Shown here piece by piece: positions 33,527-45,220 of a stretch of 64,000 bases of DNA. The DNA is taken from contig NZ_CP024201.1 of assembly GCF_002749615.1 (NCBI RefSeq), forward strand, positions 1,116,001 to 1,180,000, read 5' to 3'. The notes under the pieces are model-generated. The model made no database searches. It was not told the origin of the DNA and saw nothing but the letters and a program-made list of their open reading frames with translations. Position 1 is the first letter of the stretch, and each line of letters opens with the position of its first letter. Source of the DNA: Caulobacter mirabilis (GTDB taxonomy: Bacteria; Pseudomonadota; Alphaproteobacteria; Caulobacterales; Caulobacteraceae). A program made the translations under genes and the position numbers.

Positions 33527-35236
33527 ATGGCGACGGGCATTCGAGGGCGGACGGGCATCCTGCTGGCCACGACGGCGCTGTTCGGGGCGGCATGGCTGTC
33601 GCCGGAGCCGGCGCGGGCGCAGTTCGTGTGCGCCGGCAGCGCGACGGGCGCGGCGCCGACGAGCGGCGGAGGGGCGGTGAGCCCCGGGACGAACAGCATC
33701 GCTTGCGGCCCCGGCGCGACGACGACCGGCGCGCGTTCCACAGCTATCGGCGATGAGGCGGGGCGGGCCGCCGCCGCCGGCAACGACGGCGTGACCATGG
33801 TCGGCTTTTCGGCCGGTCTGGAAGGGTCCGGATCCGGCTCGACCATGGTCGGCGCCTATGCCGGCGTCCTCGCCAAGGGCAATCAGAACACGGCGGTCGG
33901 CTACTTCTCAGGACGGCAGGTCGAAGGCGAATGGAACACCGGCCTGGGCGTCGAGGCCGGAGGCTTCACCGTGGGCAACCTCAACACGGCGACAGGCTAC
34001 TATGCCGGCAACTACGTCATCGGCAACAGCAACGCCCACTATGGAGATCAGGCGGGCGCCAGCACCCGGGGCAGTTTCAACACCGGGCTGGGATCGTTGG
34101 CCGGCGCCGTGGCGAGAGGGTCCTACAATTCCGCGGTCGGATACTCGGCCGGCGGGAACGTGAGGGGGGACGGCAACAGCGCGTTCGGCTGGCAGTCCGG
34201 GGACGATGTTGAAGGCGACGACAACCTCGCTCTCGGGTCGAGAACCGGCGTAGGGGTGACCGGTTCATACAACATCTCGTCGGGCTACCATTCCGGCAAC
34301 GACGTGACGGGTGATTTCAACGTGGGCTCCGGTTTCGACTCGGGATCGCGGGTCGTCGGCAACGGCAACGTGGGCTACGGCGCGTTCGCGGGCTCGGACG
34401 TCAACGGCTTCGGAAACACCGCGCTCGGCGCCGCGGCGGGATCTTTCATCAACGGCCGGTCCAACGTCGGCGTGGGCGAGGCGGCGGGCCAGTTCGTCAC
34501 CGGCTCGCGCAACGTCGCCATGGGCTATTTCACCGGCGAGCGGATCACGGCCGACGATACGGTGGCGATCGGCACGCAGGCGCGGGCGACGCAGAACGGC
34601 GCGGTCGCGATCGGGATGAACAGCGTCTCGTCGGGCGTCAACGCCATCGCCATCGGCACGGGAGCGGTCGCCACGGGCTCGATCGCCATCGGCGCGGGGG
34701 CGCAGGCCGGGAACGGCGGGGCGGCGCTGGGCGACGGGGCGGTCGCCACCGGGGCGGGCAGCGTCGCCCTGGGGCAGGGCTCTGTTGCGACCCAGGCCAA
34801 CACGGTCTCGGTCGGCGCGGTCGGGGCCGAGCGTCGTGTGACGAACGTCGCCGCCGGGACGGCCGCGACCGACGCCGCCAACGTTCAGCAGGTCCAGACC
34901 GCCGCCGCCCAGACCCTGTCCCAGGCCAACACCTACACCGACCAGCGGTTCGCCCTGATGGACCAGGTCTTCGACCGGCGCATCACCGGGGTGGAGCGCA
35001 AGCTGGACGACGTCGGGGCGATGAGCGCGGCTTTCGCCTCGATGGCCGGCAACACCGCCGGACGGGGCGGGGGACTGCAGAACCGGCTGGTGATCGGCAT
35101 CGGCGGCTTCGGCGACAGCGGGGCGGTGGCCGTCGGCTACAGCCGCGACTTCGGCGAAAGAAGCTCGATCAACATCGGGGTGTCCACCGCGGGCGGCAAG
35201 GTGATGGGCGGCGGCAGCTTCGGCTTCGCCTGGTAG
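33527..35236 (+). CDS. YadA-like trimeric autotransporter adhesin
   Basis: A 569-residue trimeric autotransporter. The signal peptide runs to about residue 31 (cleavage after Ala-Arg-Ala). A head region follows whose core (residues 89-344) is sixteen back-to-back 16-residue repeats with Gly at positions 5, 9 and 14 and Asn mostly at position 1. Next come canonical 14-residue YadA head repeats (Val-Ala-Ile-Gly...; about 345-425), a neck and short coiled-coil stalk (Asp-Ala-Ala-Asn-Val-Gln-Gln-Val, about 445-505) and a C-terminal YadA membrane anchor ending in Phe-Gly-Phe-Ala-Trp. It would form a surface fibre for adhesion. ATG 33527 has GAGGAG upstream. It is divergent from a LuxR-type regulator. 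Confidence 0.92.
   Translation: MATGIRGRTGILLATTALFGAAWLSPEPARAQFVCAGSATGAAPTSGGGAVSPGTNSIACGPGATTTGARSTAIGDEAGRAAAAGNDGVTMVGFSAGLEGSGSGSTMVGAYAGVLAKGNQNTAVGYFSGRQVEGEWNTGLGVEAGGFTVGNLNTATGYYAGNYVIGNSNAHYGDQAGASTRGSFNTGLGSLAGAVARGSYNSAVGYSAGGNVRGDGNSAFGWQSGDDVEGDDNLALGSRTGVGVTGSYNISSGYHSGNDVTGDFNVGSGFDSGSRVVGNGNVGYGAFAGSDVNGFGNTALGAAAGSFINGRSNVGVGEAAGQFVTGSRNVAMGYFTGERITADDTVAIGTQARATQNGAVAIGMNSVSSGVNAIAIGTGAVATGSIAIGAGAQAGNGGAALGDGAVATGAGSVALGQGSVATQANTVSVGAVGAERRVTNVAAGTAATDAANVQQVQTAAAQTLSQANTYTDQRFALMDQVFDRRITGVERKLDDVGAMSAAFASMAGNTAGRGGGLQNRLVIGIGGFGDSGAVAVGYSRDFGERSSINIGVSTAGGKVMGGGSFGFAW
33791..34558 (+). repeat. Tandem 48-bp protein-coding repeat (16 copies) in the adhesin
   Basis: Sixteen consecutive units of exactly 48 bp encode the pattern Asn-x-x-x-Gly-x-x-Ala/Ser-Gly-x-x-x-x-Gly-x-x. 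There is no length variation; the first two units have Val/Ser in place of Asn, and the last lacks the third Gly. The DNA repeats are diverged, so the selection is on the protein. Confidence 0.9.
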
Positions 35237-35274
35237 GCCCTGCCATCGCCGCGGATCGGCGCTATATCGGAAGC

Positions 35275-35940
35275 ATGGATGACGCCGACCTGATCCCGCC
35301 CTCGCCGAGCGAGGCCGACTACATCGCCGCCCAGAAGGAGGCCGGGCCGCCGCTGCCCGAAGGGGGTGATCCGATCGCCCTGTTCGGCGAGTGGCTGGAG
35401 GCCGCCCGCAAGAGCGAGCCCAATGACCCCAACGGCATGGCCCTGGCCACCGCCGACGCCGACGGCCTGCCGGACGTGCGGATGGTGCTGCTGAAGGACG
35501 TCGATGCGCGGGGCTTCGTCTTCTACACCAACACCGAGAGCGCCAAGGGGCTGGAGCTGGCGGCCAATCCGCAGGCGGCCCTGCTGTTCCACTGGAAATC
35601 CCTGCGCCGCCAGGTGCGGGTCAGGGGGCAGGTGGAACGGACGACGGACGAAGAGGCCGACGCCTATTTCGCCACCCGCGCCCGCCACAGCCAGATCGGC
35701 GCCTGGGCCTCGGACCAGTCGCGACCGCTGCCGGATCGTTTCGCGCTTGAGCGCCGCGTCGCCGAGGCCGGCCTGCGCTTCGGCCTGGGCAAGGTCCAGC
35801 GGCCGCCGCACTGGTCGGGCTTCCGTATCGCGCCGCAGGTGATCGAGTTCTGGCGCGACCGGCCGTTCCGCCTGCACGAGCGGCTGGTGTTCGACCGCGC
35901 CGCGGACGGCGGCTGGGCGACTAGGCGGCTTTTTCCCTGA
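35275..35940 (+). CDS. pdxH: Pyridoxamine 5'-phosphate oxidase
   Basis: A 221-residue FMN enzyme that oxidises pyridoxamine (or pyridoxine) 5'-phosphate to pyridoxal 5'-phosphate. FMN and substrate contacts are seen as Arg-Met-Val-Leu-Leu-Lys, Phe-Tyr-Thr-Asn-x-x-Ser-x-Lys-Gly, Arg-Gln-Val-Arg, and the C-terminal [11 protein letters not shown] block. Length and order match the family. It is convergent with the TetR-type gene and overlaps its end by 20 bp. Confidence 0.96.
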   Translation: MDDADLIPPSPSEADYIAAQKEAGPPLPEGGDPIALFGEWLEAARKSEPNDPNGMALATADADGLPDVRMVLLKDVDARGFVFYTNTESAKGLELAANPQAALLFHWKSLRRQVRVRGQVERTTDEEADAYFATRARHSQIGAWASDQSRPLPDRFALERRVAEAGLRFGLGKVQRPPHWSGFRIAPQVIEFWRDRPFRLHERLVFDRAADGGWATRRLFP

Positions 35941-36553
35941 CGGCGTAGCGGGCCAGGAAGGTCGCCACGCAGTCGTCGACGATGGTCGCCAGCGACCGGC
36001 CCGGCTGGGCGTCGTCCCCGCTGATCAGGCCCAGCAGCAGGGTGCTGTGTTCGATCATCCCCTGCAGCTGGCCGGCGGCCCAGGACGGCTTCTGCAGGTC
36101 CAGTTCGCCCTCGTCGGCCAGCGCCGACAGGATGCGCAGGGCCGTGCCGCCCAGCTCCTCGCGGCCGCGTTCCCGGAAATGATGCGCCAGGTCGGGGAAG
36201 CGGCGCCGTTCGGCGATCACCATGCGGAAGAGCGACCGCGAAACGGGGTCGCTGTAGAATTCGGCGTAGGCCAGGCCGAAGGCGGTCAGCCTCTCGCGGG
36301 CGTCGCCTTTCTGGTGGGCGGTGGCGCGGACCCGGGCGGCGATGCCGTCGATCGCGCTCTCGACGACGATCCGGAACAGGTCGGCCTTGCTCGGGAAATG
36401 GGCGTACAGCGTGGCGGTGGAGACGCCGGCGTCCCGCGCGATGTGCTCCATACCTGCGTGAGAGAAGCCCTCTCGGGCGAAAATCGCCGTCGCCGAGGTG
36501 AGGATGAGCAGCCGCTTACGCTCTGAACGGTTTCCCTCGACTCCCGACGCCAT
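35921..36553 (-). CDS. TetR/AcrR family regulator
   Basis: A 210-residue repressor. The N-terminal HTH (about residues 12-58) contains [10 protein letters not shown] and [14 protein letters not shown]. The C-terminal ligand domain is of the TetR_C (AcrR-like) kind. The target is unknown; there is no divergent transporter. A possible self-operator lies between it and the uridine-kinase-like gene, where TCCTTGCGTCGCAAGGA (36598-36614) is a strong dyad upstream of its start. Confidence 0.9.
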   Translation of the reverse strand: MASGVEGNRSERKRLLILTSATAIFAREGFSHAGMEHIARDAGVSTATLYAHFPSKADLFRIVVESAIDGIAARVRATAHQKGDARERLTAFGLAYAEFYSDPVSRSLFRMVIAERRRFPDLAHHFRERGREELGGTALRILSALADEGELDLQKPSWAAGQLQGMIEHSTLLLGLISGDDAQPGRSLATIVDDCVATFLARYAVREKAA

Positions 36554-36597
36554 GATGCCCCGTTACTCTGCCCGCCTGCATCCTATAGGCGTGAGTC

Positions 36598-36614
36598 CTT
36601 GCGTCGCAAGGACT
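36598..36614. promoter_or_regulatory. Perfect dyad upstream of the TetR-type gene
   Basis: TCCTTGCG-T-CGCAAGGA is a perfect 8-bp inverted repeat with a one-base centre, 45-61 bp before the TetR-type start (36553) and 13 bp past the stop of the uridine-kinase-like gene. Symmetry, length and position fit a TetR autoregulatory operator; a hairpin role is the alternative. Confidence 0.5.
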
Positions 36615-36626
36615 CGTTTCAAAGTT

Positions 36627-37301
36627 TCACAATGTCAGAGTCTTCAGAAGCGGGTGGCCGAGCACCGGCGCCAGCAGACGGTCGAACTCGGTCGGATCAT
36701 CCGGAATCACCGCGCCGCGCGCGTCGGCGATGATCAGGTCGGCGCGGCCGCGGGAAGGCTCGATCAAGCGCTCGTGCGCCGGTCTGACCGTGGCCAGGTA
36801 CTGATCGATCACCGACTGCGCGGTTCGGCCCCGCTGGATCTGGTCCCGGATCAGCCGGCGGATGAACCGGACGTCCGCGGGGGTGTCGACGAAGATGCGC
36901 AGGTCGAACAGGTCGGCCAGCGCCGGCGTGCAGAGCAGATGCGCGCCCTCGACCACCACCACCGGGGCCGGAGCGACTGCGGCCGGCTCGCCCTTCCGCC
37001 GGTGGGTCTCGAAACAGTAGACCGGCGCCTGAACGGTCTCGCCTTCGCGCAGGGCGGCGAGATGCGTCGCCAGCAGAGCGTGATCCTTGGCCGCCACGTC
37101 GTCGAAGTCGAAGCTGGCCGGGTCGAAGCCGGGCTCGTCCCAGAAGTCGCGGTAGTAGTCGTCCTCGATGATCAGCCGGACGCAGCCCTCCGGCAGCCGC
37201 GCCTGCAGGGCGTGGGCGAGGGTGCTCTTGCCGGAGCCCGAGCCGCCGGACACGGCGATCAGCAGCGGGCGCTGGGAGGCGTCAGAGAGGCGTTTGGTCA
37301 T
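36627..37301 (-). CDS. Uridine kinase-like nucleoside/phosphoribulokinase-family P-loop kinase
   Basis: A 224-residue P-loop kinase. The Walker A motif Gly-Gly-Ser-Gly-Ser-Gly-Lys-Ser-Thr is at residues 19-27. Asp-Asp-Tyr-Tyr-Arg-Asp (about 47-52), Tyr-Cys-Phe-Glu-Thr-His-Arg-Arg, Val-Val-Glu-Gly-Ala-His and Arg-Arg-Leu-Ile-Arg-Asp are the substrate-binding and lid blocks of uridine kinase. The likely reaction is NTP-dependent phosphorylation of uridine or cytidine; a distinct sugar-alcohol substrate is possible. It lies 73 bp before the TetR-type gene on the same strand. Confidence 0.88.
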   Translation of the reverse strand: MTKRLSDASQRPLLIAVSGGSGSGKSTLAHALQARLPEGCVRLIIEDDYYRDFWDEPGFDPASFDFDDVAAKDHALLATHLAALREGETVQAPVYCFETHRRKGEPAAVAPAPVVVVEGAHLLCTPALADLFDLRIFVDTPADVRFIRRLIRDQIQRGRTAQSVIDQYLATVRPAHERLIEPSRGRADLIIADARGAVIPDDPTEFDRLLAPVLGHPLLKTLTL

Positions 37302-37473
37302 CGGCGCGGGCTTATGCCGGAGTTGCGGCGAGCCGTCGACTGCGGCTGCGGGACGCGGTCGCCGGCGGCTAGGTTATCAATGTTTTCTCTTCGTGCGGGC
37401 GGTGCGTTGTGCGTTGCGAAAACCGCCGCTAGGGTCCCTTCCGCAACGATAACACATAGGGGAGAGATCGGGC

Positions 37474-40455
<2,982 letters not shown>

Positions 40456-40490
40456 CACAACCTGCGGACACCGTCCTGCCGGGGGGAATT

Positions 40491-41582
40491 ATGGACGACA
40501 TGACCGCCGCCGCGCGCGGCGAGACGCTGACCTTCAGCGAGCGTATCGAACTCAAGCCGTTCCTGTGGTTGAGCCTCAAGAACGGCCTTCTCAACATCAT
40601 CACCCTGACCCTCTATCGCTTCTGGGGGAAGACCGAGGTCCGACGCCGGGTGTGGTCGAAGATCGCCGTCAACGACGAGCCGTTCGAGTACACGGGCCGG
40701 GGGGTCGAGCTGTTCCTCGGGTTCCTGATCGCGCTCTTCACGGTCGGCCTGCCGTTCCTGATCGTCGTCTTCGGCGCCCAGTTCCTGGGACCGGCCTTCG
40801 CCCTGCTGATCATCCTGCCGCTCTACATCGGCATGTTCGTGCTGCTCGGCGCGGCGATCTTCCTGGCCTTCCGCTACATGGCCAGTCGGACGCGCTGGCG
40901 GGGCATCCGGTTCCGCATGCATGGATCGCCGCTCAACTTCGCCTTCTCGTACATGGGCTGGCTGCTGCTCACCGGAGTCACGCTCGGCTGGTACACCCCG
41001 GTCATGAGCCTGAACGTCGCCGAGCGGCTGTGGGGCGGCCTGCGCTTCGGCGACCAGCATTTCCGCTTCGTGAAACCCGACGACCACGGCCTTTGGGGGC
41101 CGTTCGCCCTGGCTTGGGTCGGCAGCATCGTCGGCTACATCGTGGTGGTTATTCCCGGCATGATCGCGGTGATGGCCGCCACCGGGAGCCTGACCGCGGA
41201 GACGCCGACGGAACCTTCGGTCGCGGGCATCGTCGGCCTGTACGGCGTGCTTTTCGTCTATCTGGCCATCGCGATGCTGGTGTACGCGCCCTACCACGCC
41301 GCGGTGATGCGGACGGTCGCCGGCTCGTTGCGGCTGGGAGACGCACGCTTCAAGCTGGACGTCACGGCGATGCCCCTGCTCGGGTTGACCATCACCAACA
41401 CCCTGCTGCTCGTTTTCTCGATCGGGCTGCTGTCGCCCTACGTCCAGGCGCGGACGGTGCGGTTCATGGTCAAGCGCCTGACCAGCACCGGCGAGGCGCC
41501 GCTGGCCGAGGCGTTGCAGACCGGTGCGGGCCCTCGCACTGGTGAAGGCCTGGCGGACGCGTTCGACTTCTCGATCATCTGA
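40491..41582 (+). CDS. YjgN/DUF898-family integral membrane protein
   Basis: A 363-residue polytopic membrane protein. The DUF898 marks are an N-terminal Thr-Leu-Tyr-Arg-Phe-Trp-Gly-Lys-Thr-Glu-Val-Arg-Arg near residue 40 and Arg-Trp-Arg-Gly-Ile-Arg-Phe and Trp-Tyr-Thr-Pro later. About seven hydrophobic helices are seen. The function of the family is not known. It begins 35 bp after the ligase-DUF1499 gene and its stop overlaps the M48 start (TGATG). The pairing of YjgN-like and M48 genes suggests a joint membrane quality-control role. Confidence 0.9.
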   Translation: MDDMTAAARGETLTFSERIELKPFLWLSLKNGLLNIITLTLYRFWGKTEVRRRVWSKIAVNDEPFEYTGRGVELFLGFLIALFTVGLPFLIVVFGAQFLGPAFALLIILPLYIGMFVLLGAAIFLAFRYMASRTRWRGIRFRMHGSPLNFAFSYMGWLLLTGVTLGWYTPVMSLNVAERLWGGLRFGDQHFRFVKPDDHGLWGPFALAWVGSIVGYIVVVIPGMIAVMAATGSLTAETPTEPSVAGIVGLYGVLFVYLAIAMLVYAPYHAAVMRTVAGSLRLGDARFKLDVTAMPLLGLTITNTLLLVFSIGLLSPYVQARTVRFMVKRLTSTGEAPLAEALQTGAGPRTGEGLADAFDFSII

Positions 41583-42646
41583 TGCAGGGGCGGTACTTCG
41601 ACGGCCGCTCCGCCCGACCGCACGATGTGATCGTCACGGCGGAGAGCGGCGAGCTGGCGGGCCAGGGGGAGGGCGTCGCCTTCCGCTGGCCGCTGGCCGA
41701 AGTCGAGCTGGTGGACGAGGACCAGGGACGCGTGCGTCTTGGTCGTCGCCGCAGCGACGAGCGGTTGGTGCTCGATGCGGCCGAATGGGACGTCATCGGC
41801 GGCGGCGCGCTCAAGACCGTGCGCAAGGCCGCCGGCCGTCGCGAGCGCCGGCTTGTGATCGCGCTGGCGGCCGCCGGCGTCACCCTCGGCCTGGGGATCT
41901 TTGTCGGGATCCCGGCGGCGTCCGGCCCCCTCGCCAAGGCGACGCCGCCCGAGCTCGAGGCGCAGATGGGCGACAACATGGCCGGTCAGCTGAAGCTGGG
42001 GCTGCGCCCTTGCGACGGCCAGGTCGGTCAGGCGGCGTTGCAGACCGCCAGCGAGCGTTTGGCGGCGCATGCGGACATGCCGTTCGACATCAAGGTGACG
42101 GCGGTCCGCGCCCCCCTCGTCAACGCCTTCGCCCTGCCGGGCGGTACGATCCTGGTCACCGATGACCTGATCCAGCTGGCCGACACGCCGGACGAGCTGA
42201 TGGCCGTGGTCGCCCACGAGATCGCTCACGTCGAGAAGCGCCACGCCATGCAGGCCGCCTGGCGGTCGATGGGCGTCGGTCTTGTGCTGGACGCCGTCGT
42301 CGGCGGCGGCACCGGCGCGGGGCAGCAGGCGGTCCTGCTGTTCGGGGGCTTCACCGAGCAGCGGTTCAGCCGCCAGCTTGAGCGCGAGGCGGACGATCGG
42401 GCCATGCAGCTGCTGACCGCCGAGGGGATCTCGACCCGGGGCATGGCGGACTTCTTCGATCGCCTCGCCGACCACAAGTCGTCGCGCGAGGCTCGGGACG
42501 TTGTCGAGTGGTTCTCCAGCCACCCTGACACCGGACGGCGGAGCCAGGCGGCGCGCGCGGCGGCCAAGCCCGGGCGACCGGCGATGAGCGCGCCGGAGTG
42601 GGGCGCCGTCCGCAAGGCCTGCGCGAAGGCTCCGAAGAAGACCTAA
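41582..42646 (+). CDS. M48-family membrane metalloprotease
   Basis: A 354-residue zinc protease. The zinc site His212-Glu213-x2-His216 lies in Ala-His-Glu-Ile-Ala-His, and the third ligand Glu is in Glu-Arg-Glu-Ala-Asp-Asp about 50 residues on. One transmembrane helix lies near residues 97-117; the first 95 residues form a small soluble beta domain. This is a form of the HtpX/Oma1-like M48 family that degrades misfolded membrane or periplasmic proteins. Its ATG overlaps the stop of the YjgN-like gene. It converges with the metallo-hydrolase and overlaps it by 4 bp. Confidence 0.92.
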   Translation: MQGRYFDGRSARPHDVIVTAESGELAGQGEGVAFRWPLAEVELVDEDQGRVRLGRRRSDERLVLDAAEWDVIGGGALKTVRKAAGRRERRLVIALAAAGVTLGLGIFVGIPAASGPLAKATPPELEAQMGDNMAGQLKLGLRPCDGQVGQAALQTASERLAAHADMPFDIKVTAVRAPLVNAFALPGGTILVTDDLIQLADTPDELMAVVAHEIAHVEKRHAMQAAWRSMGVGLVLDAVVGGGTGAGQQAVLLFGGFTEQRFSRQLEREADDRAMQLLTAEGISTRGMADFFDRLADHKSSREARDVVEWFSSHPDTGRRSQAARAAAKPGRPAMSAPEWGAVRKACAKAPKKT

Positions 42647-43542
42647 CCCGGCAGGCGGTATTCGCTGTCGAGGGCCGGCTCGCCGTCGGCGCGGATGCGG
42701 CCTTCTCCGGCCAGCTGGATCATGTGCGCCAGCATGGACCGCGCGGCGGCCGGGTACAGCCGGCTGTCGACATCCTTGTAGAGCACGGGGACGATGTCCT
42801 TGATCCGGGCCGGGCCGCGCGCCAGGGCGCCGAGGATCTGGGTTTCCCGCGCGCGGCGGTGGTCGATGTAGGCCTGGATGAAGGGCGCCGGATCGGTCAC
42901 TGGCGGCCCGTGCGTCGGCCACAGGGTCGAGAAACCGCGGTCCTTGATACGGTCCAGGCTGGCGAAGTAGGCGGCCATGTTCCCGTCCGGCGGGCTGATC
43001 ACCGTGGTCGACCAGCCCATGATGTGGTCGCCGGAGAACAGGGCGTTCTCTTCCTTCAGCGCGAAACAGATGTGGTTCGAGGTGTGGCCGGGCGTCGGGA
43101 TGGCTTCCAGCGTCCAGCCCTGGCCCTCGAACAGGCCGCCTTCGCAGACGGTCACGTCGGCGACGAAGCCGCGGTCGTCGTCCGCCTCCATCTTCACCCC
43201 GCCGCCGTCGTCCTCGGCCGAGGTGAGCGGGCAGCCATAGGTGACGGCGCCCGTCAGGGCCTGCAGCGGCTTGGCCAGCGGCGAGTGGTCGGCGTGGTTG
43301 TGGGTGACGAAGATGTGGGTGATCCGCTCGCCCTCGGTGGCGCGCAGGATCGCCTGCAGGTGGTCGTCGAGGTCGGGACCGGGGTCGATCACCGCCACCG
43401 ATGCTCCACGGCCGACGATGTAGGTCCCCGTGCCGAGGTAGGTGAACGGGCCCGGATTATCAGCCACCACGCGCCGGATCAGCGGCGAGACCTGATCGAC
43501 GACGCCGTACTGGAAGGTCAGGTCGCGGACGAAGGGGATCAT
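42643..43542 (-). CDS. MBL-fold metallo-hydrolase
   Basis: A 299-residue cytosolic hydrolase of the glyoxalase II/LACTB2-like branch. Metal ligands are seen as His-Asn-His-Ala-Asp-His, then His in Thr-Pro-Gly-His-Thr, the Asp of Gly-Asp-His, and a last His in Pro-Thr-His-Gly-Pro. The extra C-terminal helical domain (about 230-299) is of the type found in LACTB2-like enzymes. The substrate is unknown. ATG 43542 has an AAGGG upstream; in-frame residues further up are not conserved-looking. Confidence 0.9.
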   Translation of the reverse strand: MIPFVRDLTFQYGVVDQVSPLIRRVVADNPGPFTYLGTGTYIVGRGASVAVIDPGPDLDDHLQAILRATEGERITHIFVTHNHADHSPLAKPLQALTGAVTYGCPLTSAEDDGGGVKMEADDDRGFVADVTVCEGGLFEGQGWTLEAIPTPGHTSNHICFALKEENALFSGDHIMGWSTTVISPPDGNMAAYFASLDRIKDRGFSTLWPTHGPPVTDPAPFIQAYIDHRRARETQILGALARGPARIKDIVPVLYKDVDSRLYPAAARSMLAHMIQLAGEGRIRADGEPALDSEYRLPG

Positions 43543-43627
43543 GCGGGAAGCCCTTGGTAAATGAGCGCTTAAGAAAACGGCGCCGTTCTTGCCGATGACG
43601 CCTCGGTTCCAGCCCGGAGGCGCCAGA

Positions 43628-43795
43628 ATGGCCGAGGACGTCGCGATCTTTGTCTCAAAACGGTTCCAACGCGTCGTGTTCGCGTTCCTGTGCCTCATGG
43701 CGGCGCAACTGGTCCTGGCCAGCTGCGAGCCCGAACCCGCCGCGATGGGCTCGGCCCGCGCCGTGGCGGGCGTCGCCCTGGACGGCGGGCGCTAG
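43628..43795 (+). CDS. Small single-span membrane protein
   Basis: A 55-residue protein with one hydrophobic helix (about residues 15-32) that ends in Leu-Ala-Ser-Cys, perhaps a lipobox. GGAGG at 43616-43620 gives good support to ATG 43628 over the ATG at 43589. It is not a family I know. The tail is short and Ala/Gly-rich. It converges on the phosphatase-like gene with a 4-bp overlap. Confidence 0.55.
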   Translation: MAEDVAIFVSKRFQRVVFAFLCLMAAQLVLASCEPEPAAMGSARAVAGVALDGGR

Positions 43796-44202
43796 CCTCC
43801 GAGCACGCTCGACAGGTCGTAACCGGCGCCGCGGCCCAGCGAAACCAGTTCGCCGCGCGGACGCTCGCCCGACAGGGCCTGACCCAGCGACCAGGTGACG
43901 ATCGAGCGGGTGCCTGAGCGGCAGAAGGCCAGCACCGGGCCCTCGGCCTCGGCGATCGCCAGTCGATTGGCCTCGACCTGATCCGGCGTCGGCTGTCCGA
44001 CCACGGGAATATGCATATAGTCCAGGCCCGCGGCGCGGGCCGCCGCCTCGACCTCGGCGCTGGAGGGCTGGCCCGGCTGCTCGCCGTCGGGCCGGTTGTT
44101 GATCACCAGCCTGAAGCCCTGGGCCGCCGCCGCGGGCAGATCGTCCAGGCTGATCTGGGGGCTGACCGAAAAGTCGTCAGTCACCTGCCGGAAGTCGCTC
44201 AT
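43792..44202 (-). CDS. TIGR01244-family phosphatase/sulfurtransferase-like protein
   Basis: A 136-residue protein of the dual-specificity-phosphatase fold. The active-site loop Cys-Arg-Ser-Gly-Thr-Arg-Ser has the Cys-x5-Arg-like arrangement, here Cys-x2-Gly-x-Arg. N-terminal Thr-Asp-Asp-Phe-Ser-Val-Ser-Pro-Gln-Ile and Asn-Asn-Arg-Pro-Asp-Gly-Glu are typical. In rhizobia the domain is fused to beta-lactamase-like hydrolases (Blh) linked to sulfide handling and biofilm; the free form has no assigned substrate. AAGGAG lies ahead of ATG 44202. Confidence 0.85.
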   Translation of the reverse strand: MSDFRQVTDDFSVSPQISLDDLPAAAAQGFRLVINNRPDGEQPGQPSSAEVEAAARAAGLDYMHIPVVGQPTPDQVEANRLAIAEAEGPVLAFCRSGTRSIVTWSLGQALSGERPRGELVSLGRGAGYDLSSVLGG

Positions 44203-44296
44203 CTCGGGTGGTCTCCTTGGCGTTCGTTGACAACATCGGGGGTGGGTGGAAGGTTCGCAACCGCCTAGCGGCCCCGCCGCCCGAGTGAGCCGCCCG

Positions 44297-45220
44297 ATGT
44301 TGCGCTTTCTACTACGCCGTCTCCTCGTGGCGATCCCGACACTTTTTCTGGTGGTGACCCTCGCATTCTTCATGATGCGGGCCGCGCCCGGCAGTCCGTT
44401 CGTCAACGAGCGTCAGATGACGCCCGAGGTGCAGAAGGCGGTGGAGGCCAAGTACGGTTTCGATCGGCCGCTGGCCGAACAATATGTCCGCTACCTGGGC
44501 GACGTCGTGCGGGGCGACTTCGGGCCGTCGCTCAAGTACCGCGGCAAGACCGTGCTCGACATCCTCGAGGAGAACTACAAGGTCAGCCTGATCCTGGGTC
44601 TGAGCGCGATTGTCATCGCCTCGATCGTCGGAGTCAGCCTGGGCGTCATCGCGGCGCTGCGGCAGAACCGGGTCGCGGACTACGTCACCATGGCCGTGGC
44701 CATCCTGGGGGTCTGTATCCCGACGTTCGTGACCGCCCCGCTGCTGGTGCTGCTGCTGGCGTCGAAGCTGGGCTGGCTGCCGACCGCCGGATGGAACGGC
44801 GGGGCGCTGGCGAACCTCGTCCTGCCGGTGACCGTCCTGGCGCTGCCGCAGATCGCCATCATCTCGCGGCTCACGCGGGCCGGGATGATCGAGGTGCTGC
44901 GCTCCAACTACATCCGCACCGCGCGGGCCAAGGGACTGCCGGAGGGCCTGATCGTCCGCAAGCACGCCCTGCGCGCCGCCATCCTGCCGCTGGTCAGCTA
45001 TCTGGGGCCGGCTTGCGCGGGCCTGCTGACCGGGTCGCTGGTCGTCGAGCAGATCTTCAACCTGCCGGGCCTGGGCAAGTTCTTCGTCATCAGCGCTCTG
45101 CAGCGGGACTACACCGTGGTGATGGGCATGGTGATCGTCTACGCCCTGCTGATCCTGGTCCTGAACCTGATCGCCGACGCGCTCTACGCGGCGCTGGATC
45201 CGAGGGTGAAGCTGTCGTGA
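44297..45220 (+). CDS. Peptide ABC transporter permease, OppB/DppB type
   Basis: A 307-residue inner-membrane permease with six helices. The N-terminal Arg-Arg-Leu-Leu-Val-Ala-Ile-Pro-Thr-Leu and the cytoplasmic EAA loop (Tyr-Ile-Arg-Thr-Ala-Arg-Ala-Lys-Gly-Leu-Pro, about residue 213) are characteristic. It forms the pore with the OppC-type subunit. I start at ATG 44297, matching family length (306). GTGA overlap with the next gene shows a coupled operon. Direct neighbours suggest oligopeptide or dipeptide import, but no ATPase gene is in the window. Confidence 0.94.
   Translation: MLRFLLRRLLVAIPTLFLVVTLAFFMMRAAPGSPFVNERQMTPEVQKAVEAKYGFDRPLAEQYVRYLGDVVRGDFGPSLKYRGKTVLDILEENYKVSLILGLSAIVIASIVGVSLGVIAALRQNRVADYVTMAVAILGVCIPTFVTAPLLVLLLASKLGWLPTAGWNGGALANLVLPVTVLALPQIAIISRLTRAGMIEVLRSNYIRTARAKGLPEGLIVRKHALRAAILPLVSYLGPACAGLLTGSLVVEQIFNLPGLGKFFVISALQRDYTVVMGMVIVYALLILVLNLIADALYAALDPRVKLS

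Noticed and set aside
33791..34558. Regular 48-bp repeats as a CRISPR-like array.
   Set aside because: The units are diverged, have no spacers and encode a clean periodic protein.
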